Assembly (NCBI GenBank): GCA_004352715.1
Contig: SCFE01000077.1
Coordinates: forward strand, 829,986 to 893,985
Origin: Hofstenia miamia
Taxonomy: Eukaryota > Xenacoelomorpha > Acoela
Length of the DNA: 64,000 nucleotides
Direction: 5' to 3'
The notes beneath the pieces are model-generated. The model was not told the DNA's origin. It did not search any database and was given only the letters and a program-made list of their open reading frames with translations. Made by a program: the position numbers and the translations under genes. This document shows positions 10,997 through 23,125 of this stretch, one piece after another (within the stretch, counting starts at the first letter, position 1; each line of letters starts with the position of its first letter).

Positions 10997-11996
10997 NNNN
11001 NNNNNNNNNNNNNNNNNNNNNNNNNNNNNNNNNNNNNNNNNNNNNNNNNNNNNNNNNNNNNNNNNNNNNNNNNNNNNNNNNNNNNNNNNNNNNNNNNNNN
11101 NNNNNNNNNNNNNNNNNNNNNNNNNNNNNNNNNNNNNNNNNNNNNNNNNNNNNNNNNNNNNNNNNNNNNNNNNNNNNNNNNNNNNNNNNNNNNNNNNNNN
11201 NNNNNNNNNNNNNNNNNNNNNNNNNNNNNNNNNNNNNNNNNNNNNNNNNNNNNNNNNNNNNNNNNNNNNNNNNNNNNNNNNNNNNNNNNNNNNNNNNNNN
11301 NNNNNNNNNNNNNNNNNNNNNNNNNNNNNNNNNNNNNNNNNNNNNNNNNNNNNNNNNNNNNNNNNNNNNNNNNNNNNNNNNNNNNNNNNNNNNNNNNNNN
11401 NNNNNNNNNNNNNNNNNNNNNNNNNNNNNNNNNNNNNNNNNNNNNNNNNNNNNNNNNNNNNNNNNNNNNNNNNNNNNNNNNNNNNNNNNNNNNNNNNNNN
11501 NNNNNNNNNNNNNNNNNNNNNNNNNNNNNNNNNNNNNNNNNNNNNNNNNNNNNNNNNNNNNNNNNNNNNNNNNNNNNNNNNNNNNNNNNNNNNNNNNNNN
11601 NNNNNNNNNNNNNNNNNNNNNNNNNNNNNNNNNNNNNNNNNNNNNNNNNNNNNNNNNNNNNNNNNNNNNNNNNNNNNNNNNNNNNNNNNNNNNNNNNNNN
11701 NNNNNNNNNNNNNNNNNNNNNNNNNNNNNNNNNNNNNNNNNNNNNNNNNNNNNNNNNNNNNNNNNNNNNNNNNNNNNNNNNNNNNNNNNNNNNNNNNNNN
11801 NNNNNNNNNNNNNNNNNNNNNNNNNNNNNNNNNNNNNNNNNNNNNNNNNNNNNNNNNNNNNNNNNNNNNNNNNNNNNNNNNNNNNNNNNNNNNNNNNNNN
11901 NNNNNNNNNNNNNNNNNNNNNNNNNNNNNNNNNNNNNNNNNNNNNNNNNNNNNNNNNNNNNNNNNNNNNNNNNNNNNNNNNNNNNNNNNNNNNNNN
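10997..11996. other. Assembly gap, 1000 N
   Basis: Exactly 1000 N. It separates the family A repeat from the small duplicated contig. Confidence 0.99.
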
Positions 11997-13032
11997 ATAA
12001 TGTGTGGGTAAAATTGACGCACTGGGGCATTTGATGATATTTCTGAAAAATATAAACAAAAAATGACACAGTTTATAAAAGATATTGCTCAATTCAATAG
12101 GTCAAAAAAGGAATAAAGTCAGTCCAATTTGTGTCAAACACTCAAAGGACTTGTTAAATGAGATCTATATGAATGTTGCAAGTTGTCAATTTTCACTGAT
12201 TTGGGCATTCTATTACTAAGAAATAATTTTGGCTCCTTAGGAATTTTCTGAAATGGCGCCACTGCACCAAACATAAATTGATTTAGAAAACTGCTGAAGG
12301 AAAACCTACTTGCAAACCAATATGAATATGGGCATAACACTAAATCAAATGTTTGGAGAAATTACTAGCTGCAAATTATTTTTAATCTATCTGTCTTTTT
12401 TATTTTATTTTGTCTTAATTGTTTTTTATTTACTGTTCTGTGTAGCTTTTATTTTTTCTTACTTGTCTATGTTGTATATATTGTTTAATTTTATAAATAC
12501 TGTAAATATAATTTGCTTATTGTAAGGTTTGCAATTTTGTAAATATGTACAAACTAGACAATTTAGAGGAAAAGTTAAATATAGCTATTAAAGTAATTAC
12601 ATCACTGCTAGATGGCTTTGCAACTCCCATCAATATCCATGAATCAGTGATTACGTCATTTTGTGTAACCTCCACTCCCTTATTATAACTATTGTAATAA
12701 ACATCAATAAATTATCAAATATTTTTGTATGGTGTATGATTTAAAATGTGGTCTGAAAGCCAGTGGATCAGTTCATCACATCAATAACACATTGGTCCAA
12801 GTATTGTTCCTAAATGAACAGTGGTTGAATGGTTGAATCAATTGCAGCTTTAACCTCCAAGATAAGGCCTGGTTAGATCATCCACCTGCCCTATAGGTGG
12901 AAAGTGCTTGCTTGTGAGGGCTGTTGCATTAATTAATAGACTTAGTTCATTCTGTTATGTATTTATTTGAATTTTTCTTTTGATATTTGATTATATCATA
13001 GAAATTTTCAAAAAATATTTTTTGCATAAAGT
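11997..13032 (+). repeat. Small contig, inverted duplicate of 23126-24187
   Basis: The whole 1036-bp contig, bounded by 1000-N gaps on both sides, matches the reverse complement of 23126-24187. There are a few substitutions and indels; for example, copy 2 has about 40 extra bp near 23425-23465. Nothing in it is unique. It is CpG-poor like the region around the second copy, unlike its present neighbours. The hydrophobic 71-codon frame at 12310-12525 is T-rich and shared with the other copy; I do not regard it as a gene. This may be a misplaced haplotype contig or a second copy of an unknown repeat. Confidence 0.85.
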
Positions 13033-14032
13033 NNNNNNNNNNNNNNNNNNNNNNNNNNNNNNNNNNNNNNNNNNNNNNNNNNNNNNNNNNNNNNNNNNNN
13101 NNNNNNNNNNNNNNNNNNNNNNNNNNNNNNNNNNNNNNNNNNNNNNNNNNNNNNNNNNNNNNNNNNNNNNNNNNNNNNNNNNNNNNNNNNNNNNNNNNNN
13201 NNNNNNNNNNNNNNNNNNNNNNNNNNNNNNNNNNNNNNNNNNNNNNNNNNNNNNNNNNNNNNNNNNNNNNNNNNNNNNNNNNNNNNNNNNNNNNNNNNNN
13301 NNNNNNNNNNNNNNNNNNNNNNNNNNNNNNNNNNNNNNNNNNNNNNNNNNNNNNNNNNNNNNNNNNNNNNNNNNNNNNNNNNNNNNNNNNNNNNNNNNNN
13401 NNNNNNNNNNNNNNNNNNNNNNNNNNNNNNNNNNNNNNNNNNNNNNNNNNNNNNNNNNNNNNNNNNNNNNNNNNNNNNNNNNNNNNNNNNNNNNNNNNNN
13501 NNNNNNNNNNNNNNNNNNNNNNNNNNNNNNNNNNNNNNNNNNNNNNNNNNNNNNNNNNNNNNNNNNNNNNNNNNNNNNNNNNNNNNNNNNNNNNNNNNNN
13601 NNNNNNNNNNNNNNNNNNNNNNNNNNNNNNNNNNNNNNNNNNNNNNNNNNNNNNNNNNNNNNNNNNNNNNNNNNNNNNNNNNNNNNNNNNNNNNNNNNNN
13701 NNNNNNNNNNNNNNNNNNNNNNNNNNNNNNNNNNNNNNNNNNNNNNNNNNNNNNNNNNNNNNNNNNNNNNNNNNNNNNNNNNNNNNNNNNNNNNNNNNNN
13801 NNNNNNNNNNNNNNNNNNNNNNNNNNNNNNNNNNNNNNNNNNNNNNNNNNNNNNNNNNNNNNNNNNNNNNNNNNNNNNNNNNNNNNNNNNNNNNNNNNNN
13901 NNNNNNNNNNNNNNNNNNNNNNNNNNNNNNNNNNNNNNNNNNNNNNNNNNNNNNNNNNNNNNNNNNNNNNNNNNNNNNNNNNNNNNNNNNNNNNNNNNNN
14001 NNNNNNNNNNNNNNNNNNNNNNNNNNNNNNNN
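13033..14032. other. Assembly gap, 1000 N
   Basis: Exactly 1000 N. It removes the 3' end of Gypsy-2, including its integrase core and 3' LTR. Confidence 0.99.
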
Positions 14033-14305
14033 GCTTGCTAATTTTTCAACTATTAGGAATCTAGAAAAGTAGTCAACGCAAATTAGGAAAGGTTTGCAAC
14101 CAATTTCAGCTATATCTATTCCTACCTTTCGGAATGGAAGGGAGGGTCTTTTATGTAACAATAATGTCTTTTTCTTGTAGTTGGATTGATGCATTCTGCA
14201 ATCATCGCAATTGTTGATAAATTTCTCGACGTCATATGACATCCTCGGCCAGAATACGAACTTTCTACATAATTTTTTTGTTTTCACATTTCCCATGTGT
14301 GATGT
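14033..14305 (-). pseudogene. Gypsy-2 integrase, N-terminal part
   Basis: Zinc-binding domain (NNCDDCRMH) and the start of the catalytic core (GIDIAEIGCKPFLICVDYF), matching Gypsy-1 with few changes. The frame stops at the gap edge. At its upstream end about 40 bp present in Gypsy-1 (between QIYI and the SHMGNV-equivalent) are missing, which breaks the link with the preceding pol frame. Confidence 0.88.
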
Positions 14306-15900
14306 ATATCTGTTCTTGACGTAAAATGCATCCGTCCTTTGAGTACAGCTCATGTTTGATTTTTTCAATTTGTTTCTGTTCTTTATTTCTTATCTGATTG
14401 CGCGAAGTTGATATATAGCTTAAAATTTTCTTAGTGTCTTTATCTGAATTTATTTCGTATATGATCATTATGATTGTTGTACAGTCGTTCATTGCTAATG
14501 AGTGAATAGATAGAGTCAATTCTTCCTTGATGCTACTTGACTTGACTTTTGGCAGTGGTAGTCTAGATAGTGTGTCGGCAAATACCAATTCTTTACCTGG
14601 TTTGTACGTTATTTTCAGAGACGAGTACTTTTGCAGCATAGCGAAGAGTCTTTGGATTCTAGGAGGACATATTGCTAAAGGCTTGTTTTGAAGAGCTTCG
14701 AGAGGCTTATGGTCTGATTCCACTTTGACATCTCGCCCATATGTGTACTGGTGGAAATGGGTACATGCATAGGTTATAGCCAGTAGTTCCTTTTCGATTT
14801 GTGAGTAGTTTTCTTCATTGGAAGTCATGGATCTGGCGGCATACGCTACAGGCTTATTTTCTTGAAGAAGGCATGCGCCTAGTGCGAAATTTGAAGCATC
14901 CGTTTGTAATGTAATTGGCAACTTGTTATCAAAATGACGAAGAACTGGTTCTGATGTAAGAAAATAGATTATTTGGTGCAATGCATCTGTGTGCTGCTGA
15001 TTCCATTGAAATGGTACATCTTTCTTTAACAATTGTCTAAGTGGTGTGGTAATCCTTGAATAGTTCGGAATGAATTCTGAGATGTAATTTACCATACCAA
15101 GCAGCCGCTGTAGTGATTTCTTGTCCGAAGGTGCATCTAAATCTCGAATTACATTGATTTTTTGCGTATCTGGGTAGAATCCTGTTCTGCTAACAATGAA
15201 TCCCATGTACTTGATGTTATTCTTCATTAATTGTAGCTTAGCTCTATTGAATTTGATGTTTCGTTCACGCGCCCTTTTAAATACGGTTTCTAGTGTTTGA
15301 AAATGTTCATCCTCTGTTTCCGTAGCGATGGAAATATCGTCATGTATAGCAACAACATTGGGAATGTCGCCAAAAATGTTTGTCTACCATTGCCTGGGAC
15401 TTGTCCGAAGCTGATGCCAAACCGAATGGTAATCGTTTCCAACAGTATCTGCCCATAGGTGTATTGAAGGTACACAGTAGCGACGATTTTTCAGTAAGAG
15501 GAATATGCCAATAGCAATTGGAAATGTCCACACGCGGAGAAGAATTTTTTCCTATTCAAAAACTCACGCATTTTAGCAGATGATGGCTGATAGTGGTATT
15601 CCTATTCAATAACTTTGTGCAATATTTTGTTCTCAAATGTAATTCTTAGATCACCATTGTGCTTTTCAACAACAATACTGCTTCCTACTCAACTGGTAGG
15701 ATGATCAACCTTTGATATAATGTCAGCGTTTTCAAGTTCTTTAAGCTTCTTTAATTTTGGCAAAATTGAGAGTGGATATCTTCGAGGAGGATGCATTACT
15801 GGTTTCCAATTCTGCTGAAGTGGTATCTCATATTGCTGGTTTATACATCCATATCCAGTGAAAACATCTTGGTAATTCTCAAGAATTTGATAGCATTTAT
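14306..15900 (-). pseudogene. Gypsy-2 reverse transcriptase and RNase H
   Basis: The open frame 14265-15227 encodes the end of reverse transcriptase (SRTGFYPDT, NYISEFIPNYS), RNase H (LQTDASNFALG, QIEKELLAIT, ESDHKPLEA) and the tether to integrase (ADTLSRLPL). The catalytic Asp-Asp lies near 15340 in an IHDDISIA context. Further upstream the palm and fingers are spread over two frames (15290-15531), and a stop lies in the fingers near 15604. A single copy of the segment duplicated in Gypsy-1 is present. Confidence 0.88.
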
Positions 15901-15924
15901 GATTCGGCCCGGGTGCGTTTAATC

Positions 15925-16308
15925 TTATATTTTTCCGGGCTTTAGCCGAAAATGGTTTGCTGGGACATCATTCACACAGTGCATCTCATTTATTGGACCT
16001 TTCAAAAATCTAACTCCGAGAATCTCAGCTTCTAATGATGTGGTAAGACCAATTATTTGCTTAGTTTTCTTTGGAACCACTAGAAATTTTGTATTTAGGC
16101 ATCTATTTTTTCGTCCGATATAAATTGGAACCTTTATTTGCCCCATTACAGGAATCGATTGACCACCATATCCGGTAAGTTTTGAGTTACATCTGTGAAT
16201 CTGGATTTTAGTTTGAGTTTTCTTTTCAACTTCCTTAACTGTGGCGTAGGGCAGGACGTTGCATTGAGCTCCCGAGTCAACTTTCATTTTAATGGGCACC
16301 TCATGCAT
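15925..16308 (-). pseudogene. Gypsy-2 aspartic protease
   Basis: 127-codon frame with the active-site DSGA motif (VDSGAQCNVLP) about ten residues after its first Met and an ILGVRFL stretch near its end. It is nearly identical to the Gypsy-1 protease and is intact across the domain, but it is not connected in frame to gag or reverse transcriptase. Confidence 0.88.
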
Positions 16309-17381
16309 CTTGACTGTAGTAATTATTTCGTTGCGATTTTGTTGGTGTGCTCTACTTTTTTTTATTGAGTCGCACTCGTATTCGGAATCACTTTTAGATA
16401 CGTCTAGATCGTGGATTTTTCTAGGTCTGTAGACATTACCTATTGATCTTTGTAATTGGGCACGACACTTTGTTGCGAAGTGGTTGGGTTTCCCACAGTT
16501 CCTACATGATTTACCAAAGGCAGGACACGACCTCGCATTGTGCTGCCTACCACACTGTCTGCATTAAAATTCTTGATCGTTTGTTGATTTCAAACTTCTT
16601 ATGTTGTTACGAATTGTGTCAAACTCTTTTTTCACATTCAGAGTCGTCTACTTCTGAATTGTTTAATAATAATCTAGATTGCTCCTCCGCTTCTNGTTTA
16701 CCACATTTCCTACAAGATTTACCAAAGGCAGGACACAACCTCGGCTTGAGCTGCCTACAACACTGTCTGCATTCAAATTCTTGATCATTTTTTGATTTCA
16801 AACTTCTTATTTTGTTACGAATTGTGTCAAGCTCTTTTTTCAGATTCAGAGAGTTGTCTTCTTCTGAATTGTTTAAGAATCTAGATTGCTCATCCGCTTC
16901 TTCAGCAACTCTGCAGAATTGAATGGTTCTCTGTAAATCAATGTTGGGTACCCTTAGCAGTCGTTCCTTGAGTCGTCTATCTTCAATGGTGAGGATGATT
17001 CTGTCGCCAATCATGCTGTCTTGGATTGTTCCAAAGTTACAATTCTTAGCCCGTGTCCTAAGGGTGTTCACATACTGATCTATTTTCATATTTTCTTTGC
17101 CACATTTGAAGAACTGGTAGCGTTCAAAGACTTCATTTATTCTTCGAGAAAAATAATTGTCGAATTTTTTTATAACATCATCAAATTTGTTCTTGTCCTC
17201 ATTACTGGACCATATAAATTTGTTAAAAAGCTCATTCGCCTGATCACCGATAAATCTCAGAAGGACACCAATTTTGACCTTGCAGGACTTTTCATCTACT
17301 TCAGTCTCATTTTTGCCATTCGGCTGTGATGTTGGAAGTGGCCACATGAGGACAATTAGGCTTTAATGTATCAAAAGACAT
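16309..17381 (-). pseudogene. Gypsy-2 gag, chimeric and deleted
   Basis: The gag ATG corresponds to 17381-17379. Close to the start, about 45 bp present in Gypsy-1 (its WKRDFKLFMEA segment) are missing, so the frame breaks there. The rest of the capsid region is present to about 16700 (IGDQANELFNKF, NYFSRRINEVFERYQF), including the part deleted in Gypsy-1. At the single N (16695) the zinc-knuckle segment repeats: about 16490-16694 is a second, roughly 10 percent diverged version of about 16697-16903. The downstream version resembles Gypsy-1 more closely. Confidence 0.82.
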
Positions 17382-17397
17382 CTCACCTCTGTCACCA
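17380..17397 (-). promoter_or_regulatory. Gypsy-2 primer-binding site
   Basis: Read on the minus strand, TGGTGACAGAGGTGAGAT follows the LTR end ACA without a spacer, as expected for a tRNA primer site beginning TGG. I could not assign the tRNA. It shares only the first seven bases with the tRNA-Trp type site of Gypsy-3. Confidence 0.65.
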
Positions 17398-17500
17398 TGT
17401 AATGTAAAATGAGGAAAATTAAAGACTGTTGTGTCATTTATTAAAAAGAAAGGGTTGTTGGCAAACTTGTTTACCGTTGTACCAAGCCTAGTTAATCACA
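17398..17500 (-). repeat. Gypsy-2 5' LTR, internally deleted
   Basis: 103 bp against 169 bp in Gypsy-1. Both ends match (TGTGATTAACTAGGC at the start, TTACA at the end). About 66 bp of the middle is missing, including the TATATATAG part that may be the element's promoter. Confidence 0.85.
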
Positions 17501-18500
17501 TTAATTACATCAGAGACATGACAAAGAATTCTGTTTTAGAGGGATTTAGAGTTAAATAGTGCATATGAATATATTTTAGCAGTTGAGAAAGATTGGTTTC
17601 AAATTTACCAATTGATTCTTCTATTTGATTATCATGTGTGTATATACACGTGTCGTCAGCATACTACACAATTTCACAATCATTGCTTTAATTGCTATTT
17701 AAATCATTTACATACAACGAAAAAATAGAGGTCCTAAAATAATACCCTGTGGAACACCTTTTTTACCCTTTAGAAAATATAGCATTTACCTTTATTCTTT
17801 GAAAACAATACCTTAAGTAGCACCTTACTGAATTTATACAATTAGAGGCGAAACCAAAGTTTTAACTTTTTAAGAAGAATATAATGATCAATGGAATCTA
17901 ATGCTTTGGACAAAATTGATTGACTCAATTGTGACAAAATTGTTATTATCGAGATAAGATTTCCAATTTTCAGTAGCGTAAAATAAAGCATCAGAGGTGG
18001 AGTGAGCTTTGCAAAAACCGAATTGAGTGTTCAAAAGAATTGATTTGTTATGAAGATAGGAGTATATTTAGTCAAATATTAGTTTTTCGAAAATTTTTGA
18101 GAAAGGCGAGATAATTTAAATAGGCCGGTAATTGCAACATTTTCGTGGGATATTTCTTTTATATATTTTAAATTTGATGGAAAGGTATTTAGCTTTATGC
18201 AGTGATTAATGATATGGCATAAAGAACTACTAGTGAATTTTGCACAATCTTTATTACATGATGCTGGTATTTCAGAAGGTCCTCTTGATTTATTAACTTT
18301 CAGCTTTTTATTGCTTAAAGGAATTCGTATCAAGTCACAAATCAGAATGAAAAAAGAATTTTGAGGGAGTTTGTAGTTAAATTTTTAAAGTGTAAGCGCC
18401 ACTGAAGGTCCTAAGTATTTGCCTAGGTTGATTAACTGATCATTGAATGCATTAGCAATATTGTTGAAGTTAGTGAATATTCCACCAATATTTGAAATTA
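17501..18500 (-). pseudogene. LINE-A: CR1/Jockey-type reverse transcriptase fragment
   Basis: On the minus strand, in order: a pre-RT region with NFNNIANAFNDQ (about 18470), the fingers motif NKSRGPSEIPAS (about 18290), HIINHCIKLNTFPSNLK, VPQGIILGPLFF (about 17740) and the catalytic YADDTCIYT with its YADD codons at 17652-17663. It ends with YLTLNPSKTEFFV at about 17520. These are signatures of CR1/Jockey-like non-LTR elements. Several frameshifts and a stop before YADD make it non-functional. It is cut at 17500 by the Gypsy-2 LTR; the missing 3' part should lie on the far side of Gypsy-2, now in a gap or lost. Confidence 0.88.
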
Positions 18501-19338
18501 AATGACTATCTCAAATACAGACGGATAAGGGAATTACCCAAGGATCTTTAGTAGTATCTTTAGTATTTAATTTGTACATAAGTAATGATTTTAGTAAAAA
18601 CATTTGATTAATAGTAATATTTCGCTCAAGTTGAACATCGTCAGTTTACAAAACTTTCCCTCTAAATATGCATTACTTAATTAAAAGATATTATTATGTA
18701 TTTAAACGTTGATTAGAGGTAATTTGTGTAATTGTAATAATTTTTGGTGTTAATACTTGATCTTATGTATATACTTTAGTTTTAGGCTGCAGAATATACA
18801 GTAGAAAATAGAAGCAAACATTCAATAAGAAAGAATTCATGGAATTAAAATAATTAGGATTAATCGCTGATTTGACAAACAAACGAACACAGAATGAAAT
18901 CCTTTAGAAATTAAAATGATTTCACAAATACAAAACGCCATACCTTTTTTTGTTTACACAAAAAGTGTACTCAGATACAGAACTGATTCTTTTTTTCTTG
19001 GCTTCAAGCTATTTACAACGTATCAACATATTTACAGGCCAAGCAGTTCTTATCATCACAGTACTAAAAATACACTAGTGCCTCTTACCGTAGCACTGGA
19101 AGACATACTAAAAAAAAGTAGGTGGATTATAAGTTGACACACAGAGTAGCAAAGTAGACTGGTTATTACAACACAGGAAAAAAACACACAACAAAAGAAC
19201 AAAAAACTTTAACTCACACTTACTTACCAGAGGCATTAAAAGAACGTCAAACATATCTAAAAANATACATACTGATTTGACTTAAAAAGAACATATACAG
19301 GAAAGAGAAATGGCTATATACATTTACGAGGCAATTAT
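18501..19338. other. Non-coding DNA between two LINE remnants
   Basis: No gene recognised. There is a single-N join at 19264. Part may be 3' untranslated sequence of LINE-B, which runs leftward into this stretch. Confidence 0.5.
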
Positions 19339-21530
19339 TTACAATTTAAAAGAACATAATAAAACAGAAAACCACGCGTAAAAAGAGAAAAGCGATGTTA
19401 TAGTTATCCTACATCTACTGGCTGTGTATAATATTGTTTCCTTAAATTCGGACGTTACTAGTAAATCAGCCAGCTCATTAAAATTTTCAGGTTTTGATGG
19501 TATCCTGCTATTGCATGCGAATAATAGATGATATGGATTCTCATCTTCCTCCTTGAATAGTCGGCATCTTGGTGTTGTGATGAGTCTTGAATAATAAAAT
19601 TTATCCCTATTTAGTAACTGATTTAATGTTAGTTTGTACATTAGGGTTTTGTAATAGGGTCTAACATTTGACGGTGTTATTTTTTTTCACAATATTAATA
19701 ATAGTTTCCGTGGAGGTTTTCCAAAAATTTGCTGCCTTCTGAAGGATTCTATTCACCTGCGGTTCACCCCTGTATACAAAGTTTGCAATGGTCTTCGACT
19801 TTGCCTTGCTTTTCATTCTGCATTCGACACCTCTCTTCTGTATAACAAAATTGGATAAACATGTGTGCTCTAATTCAGTTTCCAAATGGAGGTCGTCACG
19901 TATATGCAATTTTAGTGCTTTTAGCGGTTTCAGATGTTCGGCAAGATGTTCGCAATTTAATTTTAATTTTGATGGCAAAGTCACATTGCAAATAATATCC
20001 CTGAGACTGCATTTATTAACATTATTTTTAATTACATAGTTATAAAGATCGTAGATAGGATGCCACTTAGATTTGATAACAGTAAATAGTAAATTGATTT
20101 TATATGCCATCTGCATGCAATATATGTTTGTTAACTGAATACCGCCGTTAAATGCATTACAATACAACAAAGGCGTAGGACGGAATGGTCATTGTTTTTC
20201 CACACTGCGTTGTTTACATTTGTTTGCATTATGTTGCTTTTATTGACTAAAGAATAAATTTGCAACTGATGCATTAATTTATTTAACAATAACACATTAA
20301 TAGCCTTTGATTTTCCCATAATGGAAATTTTACGATTTCCAATGAAACTTAACAGAGCTCTATTTTCATTTAGAAACTTTTTAAAATTAAAATATTTTTT
20401 GTCGTGGTTTTCAGCTTAATGCCTAAAATGTTAATTTCCTCGTGACTGTGCAGCCTGACGGCCAAAACTTTGCTCAATTAAGTCCAGTATAGATAGTTTT
20501 TTGTTTGTTTATGGATAACCCACTGACTTTCTTGAATTCGCACAAATTATAGAGAACAGTTCTTAAACTTGCAGAGTTTGACATAACAAAAGTTATTTTG
20601 TCAGCAAAAGCTAAATACTTTACCTCCACACTACTGTATATATAGCCTTTAATTAATATATTATTATTGATAGCCCTTAGGAAAGGTTTGATTGCAAAAT
20701 TAAAAAGATTACAGGATAAGGGACAGCCCTGTCTTACTCCTCGTTTGATGGCAATTCCAGGAGATAAATACCCATTTATTAATAGATATAATGTATTATT
20801 CCTATATAGACCTTTTACTGGTCTTACTATGTTTGTTGGAAGCCCCATTTTGTCTAGGATTTTAAATAAATAATCGTGATTTACAGAGTCGTAGGCTTTG
20901 TTGTAGTCTATGTTTAATATACCTAGATTGCTTGACGTGTTCTTGGAATTATCCAGTATAAACTGCAATTTGGATATATTCAGACAGCTCCTACGATTCT
21001 TAATAAGCCCCGTTTGAGTAGCGATTGTTCAAAATATGTGACAGGATTTTGATGTCCATGTTCAACAGCGATATTGGACGCCATGAATTTGGCATTTCAA
21101 GATCTTTATTTTTCGTAGGTAGTAATTTAATGATGGCTTTAGATATATTAGAAGATATAATACCCTTTTCCAGAATTGATTCAATTAGTAGCTTAATATA
21201 GAGCAATAAAATTTGCTTAAAAGTTTTATAAAAGGAGGAATTGAGACCATCCATGCCTGGAATATTTTTTTATTTGTCAATGGCTGACACGATTTTGTCC
21301 AATGGGATCTCCCTCTGCAAGTACTTCTTTTTCATCATCGTTTATTTTGAGGTAATCTAAAAGTATAGCTGCTTCTTCTTCTGTAGATGGTTGATATAAG
21401 TTACTATAAAATTTTTTAAAGGTACCAATGATTACTTGAGTGTTGTCACTCAAGACATTATCTTCAGTTCTAACTTTTGCAATGTTGGCTTTCTCCATAC
21501 TCTTTCTCACAAAATTTTTAAAAACGTCAT
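19339..21530 (-). pseudogene. LINE-B: L1/Tx1-type non-LTR retrotransposon, decayed
   Basis: Minus-strand fragments in order: a pre-RT linker (21277-21510), GMDGLNSSFYK and NSWRPISLLNMDIKILSHIL (21000-21254), then a 164-codon RT core (20474-20968) with DYNKAYDSVNHDYL, RQGCPLS and FADK where FADD is expected. A long C-terminal region follows (19661-20319), ending in a Cys-rich patch with CRLFKEEDE-PYHLLFAC at 19339-19641. The order and the RT motifs fit L1/Tx1-like ORF2. The second catalytic Asp of the FADD box is replaced by Lys (about 20597-20608). No endonuclease domain is seen; it would lie upstream, beyond about 21540. Confidence 0.88.
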
Positions 21531-21540
21531 ACCAGCTAAG

Positions 21541-23125
21541 TGGAAATTCATGTTTTTAAGTCATATGTGAACTCACAGTAAATGTATTCAGCATGTTTTT
21601 TTAGCAAATTTAGCATAAAGAGCTAAACAAAAAGTTGATACATCATATAATTGTGGTATCAGAATTATCTACAAAGGTTAGTTGTGTCTGAAAAGTAATG
21701 CAACTTGCTCTCTGAACACTATTTATTTAATCACTGACTGCTTTTGGTGTGAGACATTGATTAAATGGAACTTCTTGTCTCAGTCATTCCAGGCATGAGC
21801 ACATATCACCTCTAATTTTATAACTAATTGTCTTTCATACTCAACAATGACATGGCACTTTTTTAATTTTGAGCCTAAGTAAAGAGGCAGCATGTTAGAT
21901 CAAGAGAAGCTGGTCAATCTCAAATAACAAAAATGAAAAATTATCAGATGAGTGATTTGATAAAAGATGACATCTCTGTCTACTTCAGTATCCATTGAAC
22001 ATAAATATCTTTGTTCTTGATGGTTCCACACAATTGCAGTTCAGTTAAATATTACTGGTGGAACTGTTGAGTATAAGGAAATCCTCTAATACCAGAAGAT
22101 AATTTAAGAAAATATACTAAGAATTAACAAATTAATAATTATATTCTATGAAGACTTTAAAAATGCCAATTTGCATTCATTGTGTTTCAATTTTGATGTG
22201 AAAATGAAAGAAATGTGATCAAGAGTTTGATAATGAAATGAGTCAATTTTGAACTTGCTGCACAATATTAAATGGAATTAGCAAGTTTTCTAGTAAGAAA
22301 TTGAATTAGATAAAGTGAATACTATTAAGAACATAAATAATCTAAAAGAACCAGCTCTAATATTTGATAATTTGCATCACATTACAGGTGATTTTTAGTA
22401 GTTGTATGCCATATCAATAATTATAATTCTTTTCATTCACTGTAATTTAGCAAATAATAAATTCTCCAAAATAGCAAAAGTCAAGTTTTCAAGTGAAAGG
22501 TAAAAATCTCATTAATTGAGATTGTTCATGATCATGCACTGCTTAGAGAGTTACAAGAAGTGCATCTAGTCAATACTTGTCAATTTAAGTATTTTCATAG
22601 CCAATTGTCAAAATAATCAGCATTTCTTTACCAACTTGTGGTATTATTGAATATGAAATACAATCACTCCTTGGCTTGATGGAGAATGTAAAATTTCATC
22701 ATTGTGTAAAAGATTCCACATCAATTCAAATGAGATTTTCACTTCCTTTCATGATTATTTTGGTAAGAATTAAATTGTCTTAAGGTAAAAAATATCTTCT
22801 TCTGAATGAATTACTCTGGATTATCTATTGAAAATTGATATTATTACATTGTTAAACAGCTGATGTGCAAAGCCAAAATTTCAATCCTTTTTTATACTTT
22901 CAAATAGAAATAGTGTTGATTTTTAAATATGACTGAAAAATGTTTAAAATTGTATTAAAGTAATAATGAGTATAGAACTTTTGTTAATTGTAAACCTATT
23001 AATATATTTCTTCATGCATATTTATATTCAATCCTATAACAATATAAAATCAATATTTTCATATATAGGGCTAGGACTTGAATATTAGTAGTTCCATTCC
23101 TTTTCACAACAACATTCCAGGAATG
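21541..23125. other. Non-coding CpG-free stretch
   Basis: No gene, RNA or recognisable transposon seen. Open frames are very short. Confidence 0.6.

Larger units (their letters stand above)
14033..17500 (-). mobile_element. Gypsy-2: second copy of the Gypsy-1 family, truncated by a gap
   Basis: Minus-strand element with a 5' LTR (17398-17500), primer site, gag, protease, reverse transcriptase, RNase H and the beginning of integrase, cut by the gap at 14032. It is highly similar to Gypsy-1 throughout and keeps a 320-codon open frame (14265-15227). The single N at 16695 joins two versions of the same gag segment, so this copy is likely a chimera of two genomic elements. It lies inside a LINE reverse transcriptase sequence that ends at 17501. 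Confidence 0.92.

Noticed and set aside
12310-12525. Hydrophobic 71-codon frame present in two copies (also 23658-23873)
   Set aside because: It is T-rich, so hydrophobicity follows from composition. Its presence in both copies reflects the 1-kb duplication; there is no independent evidence of coding.
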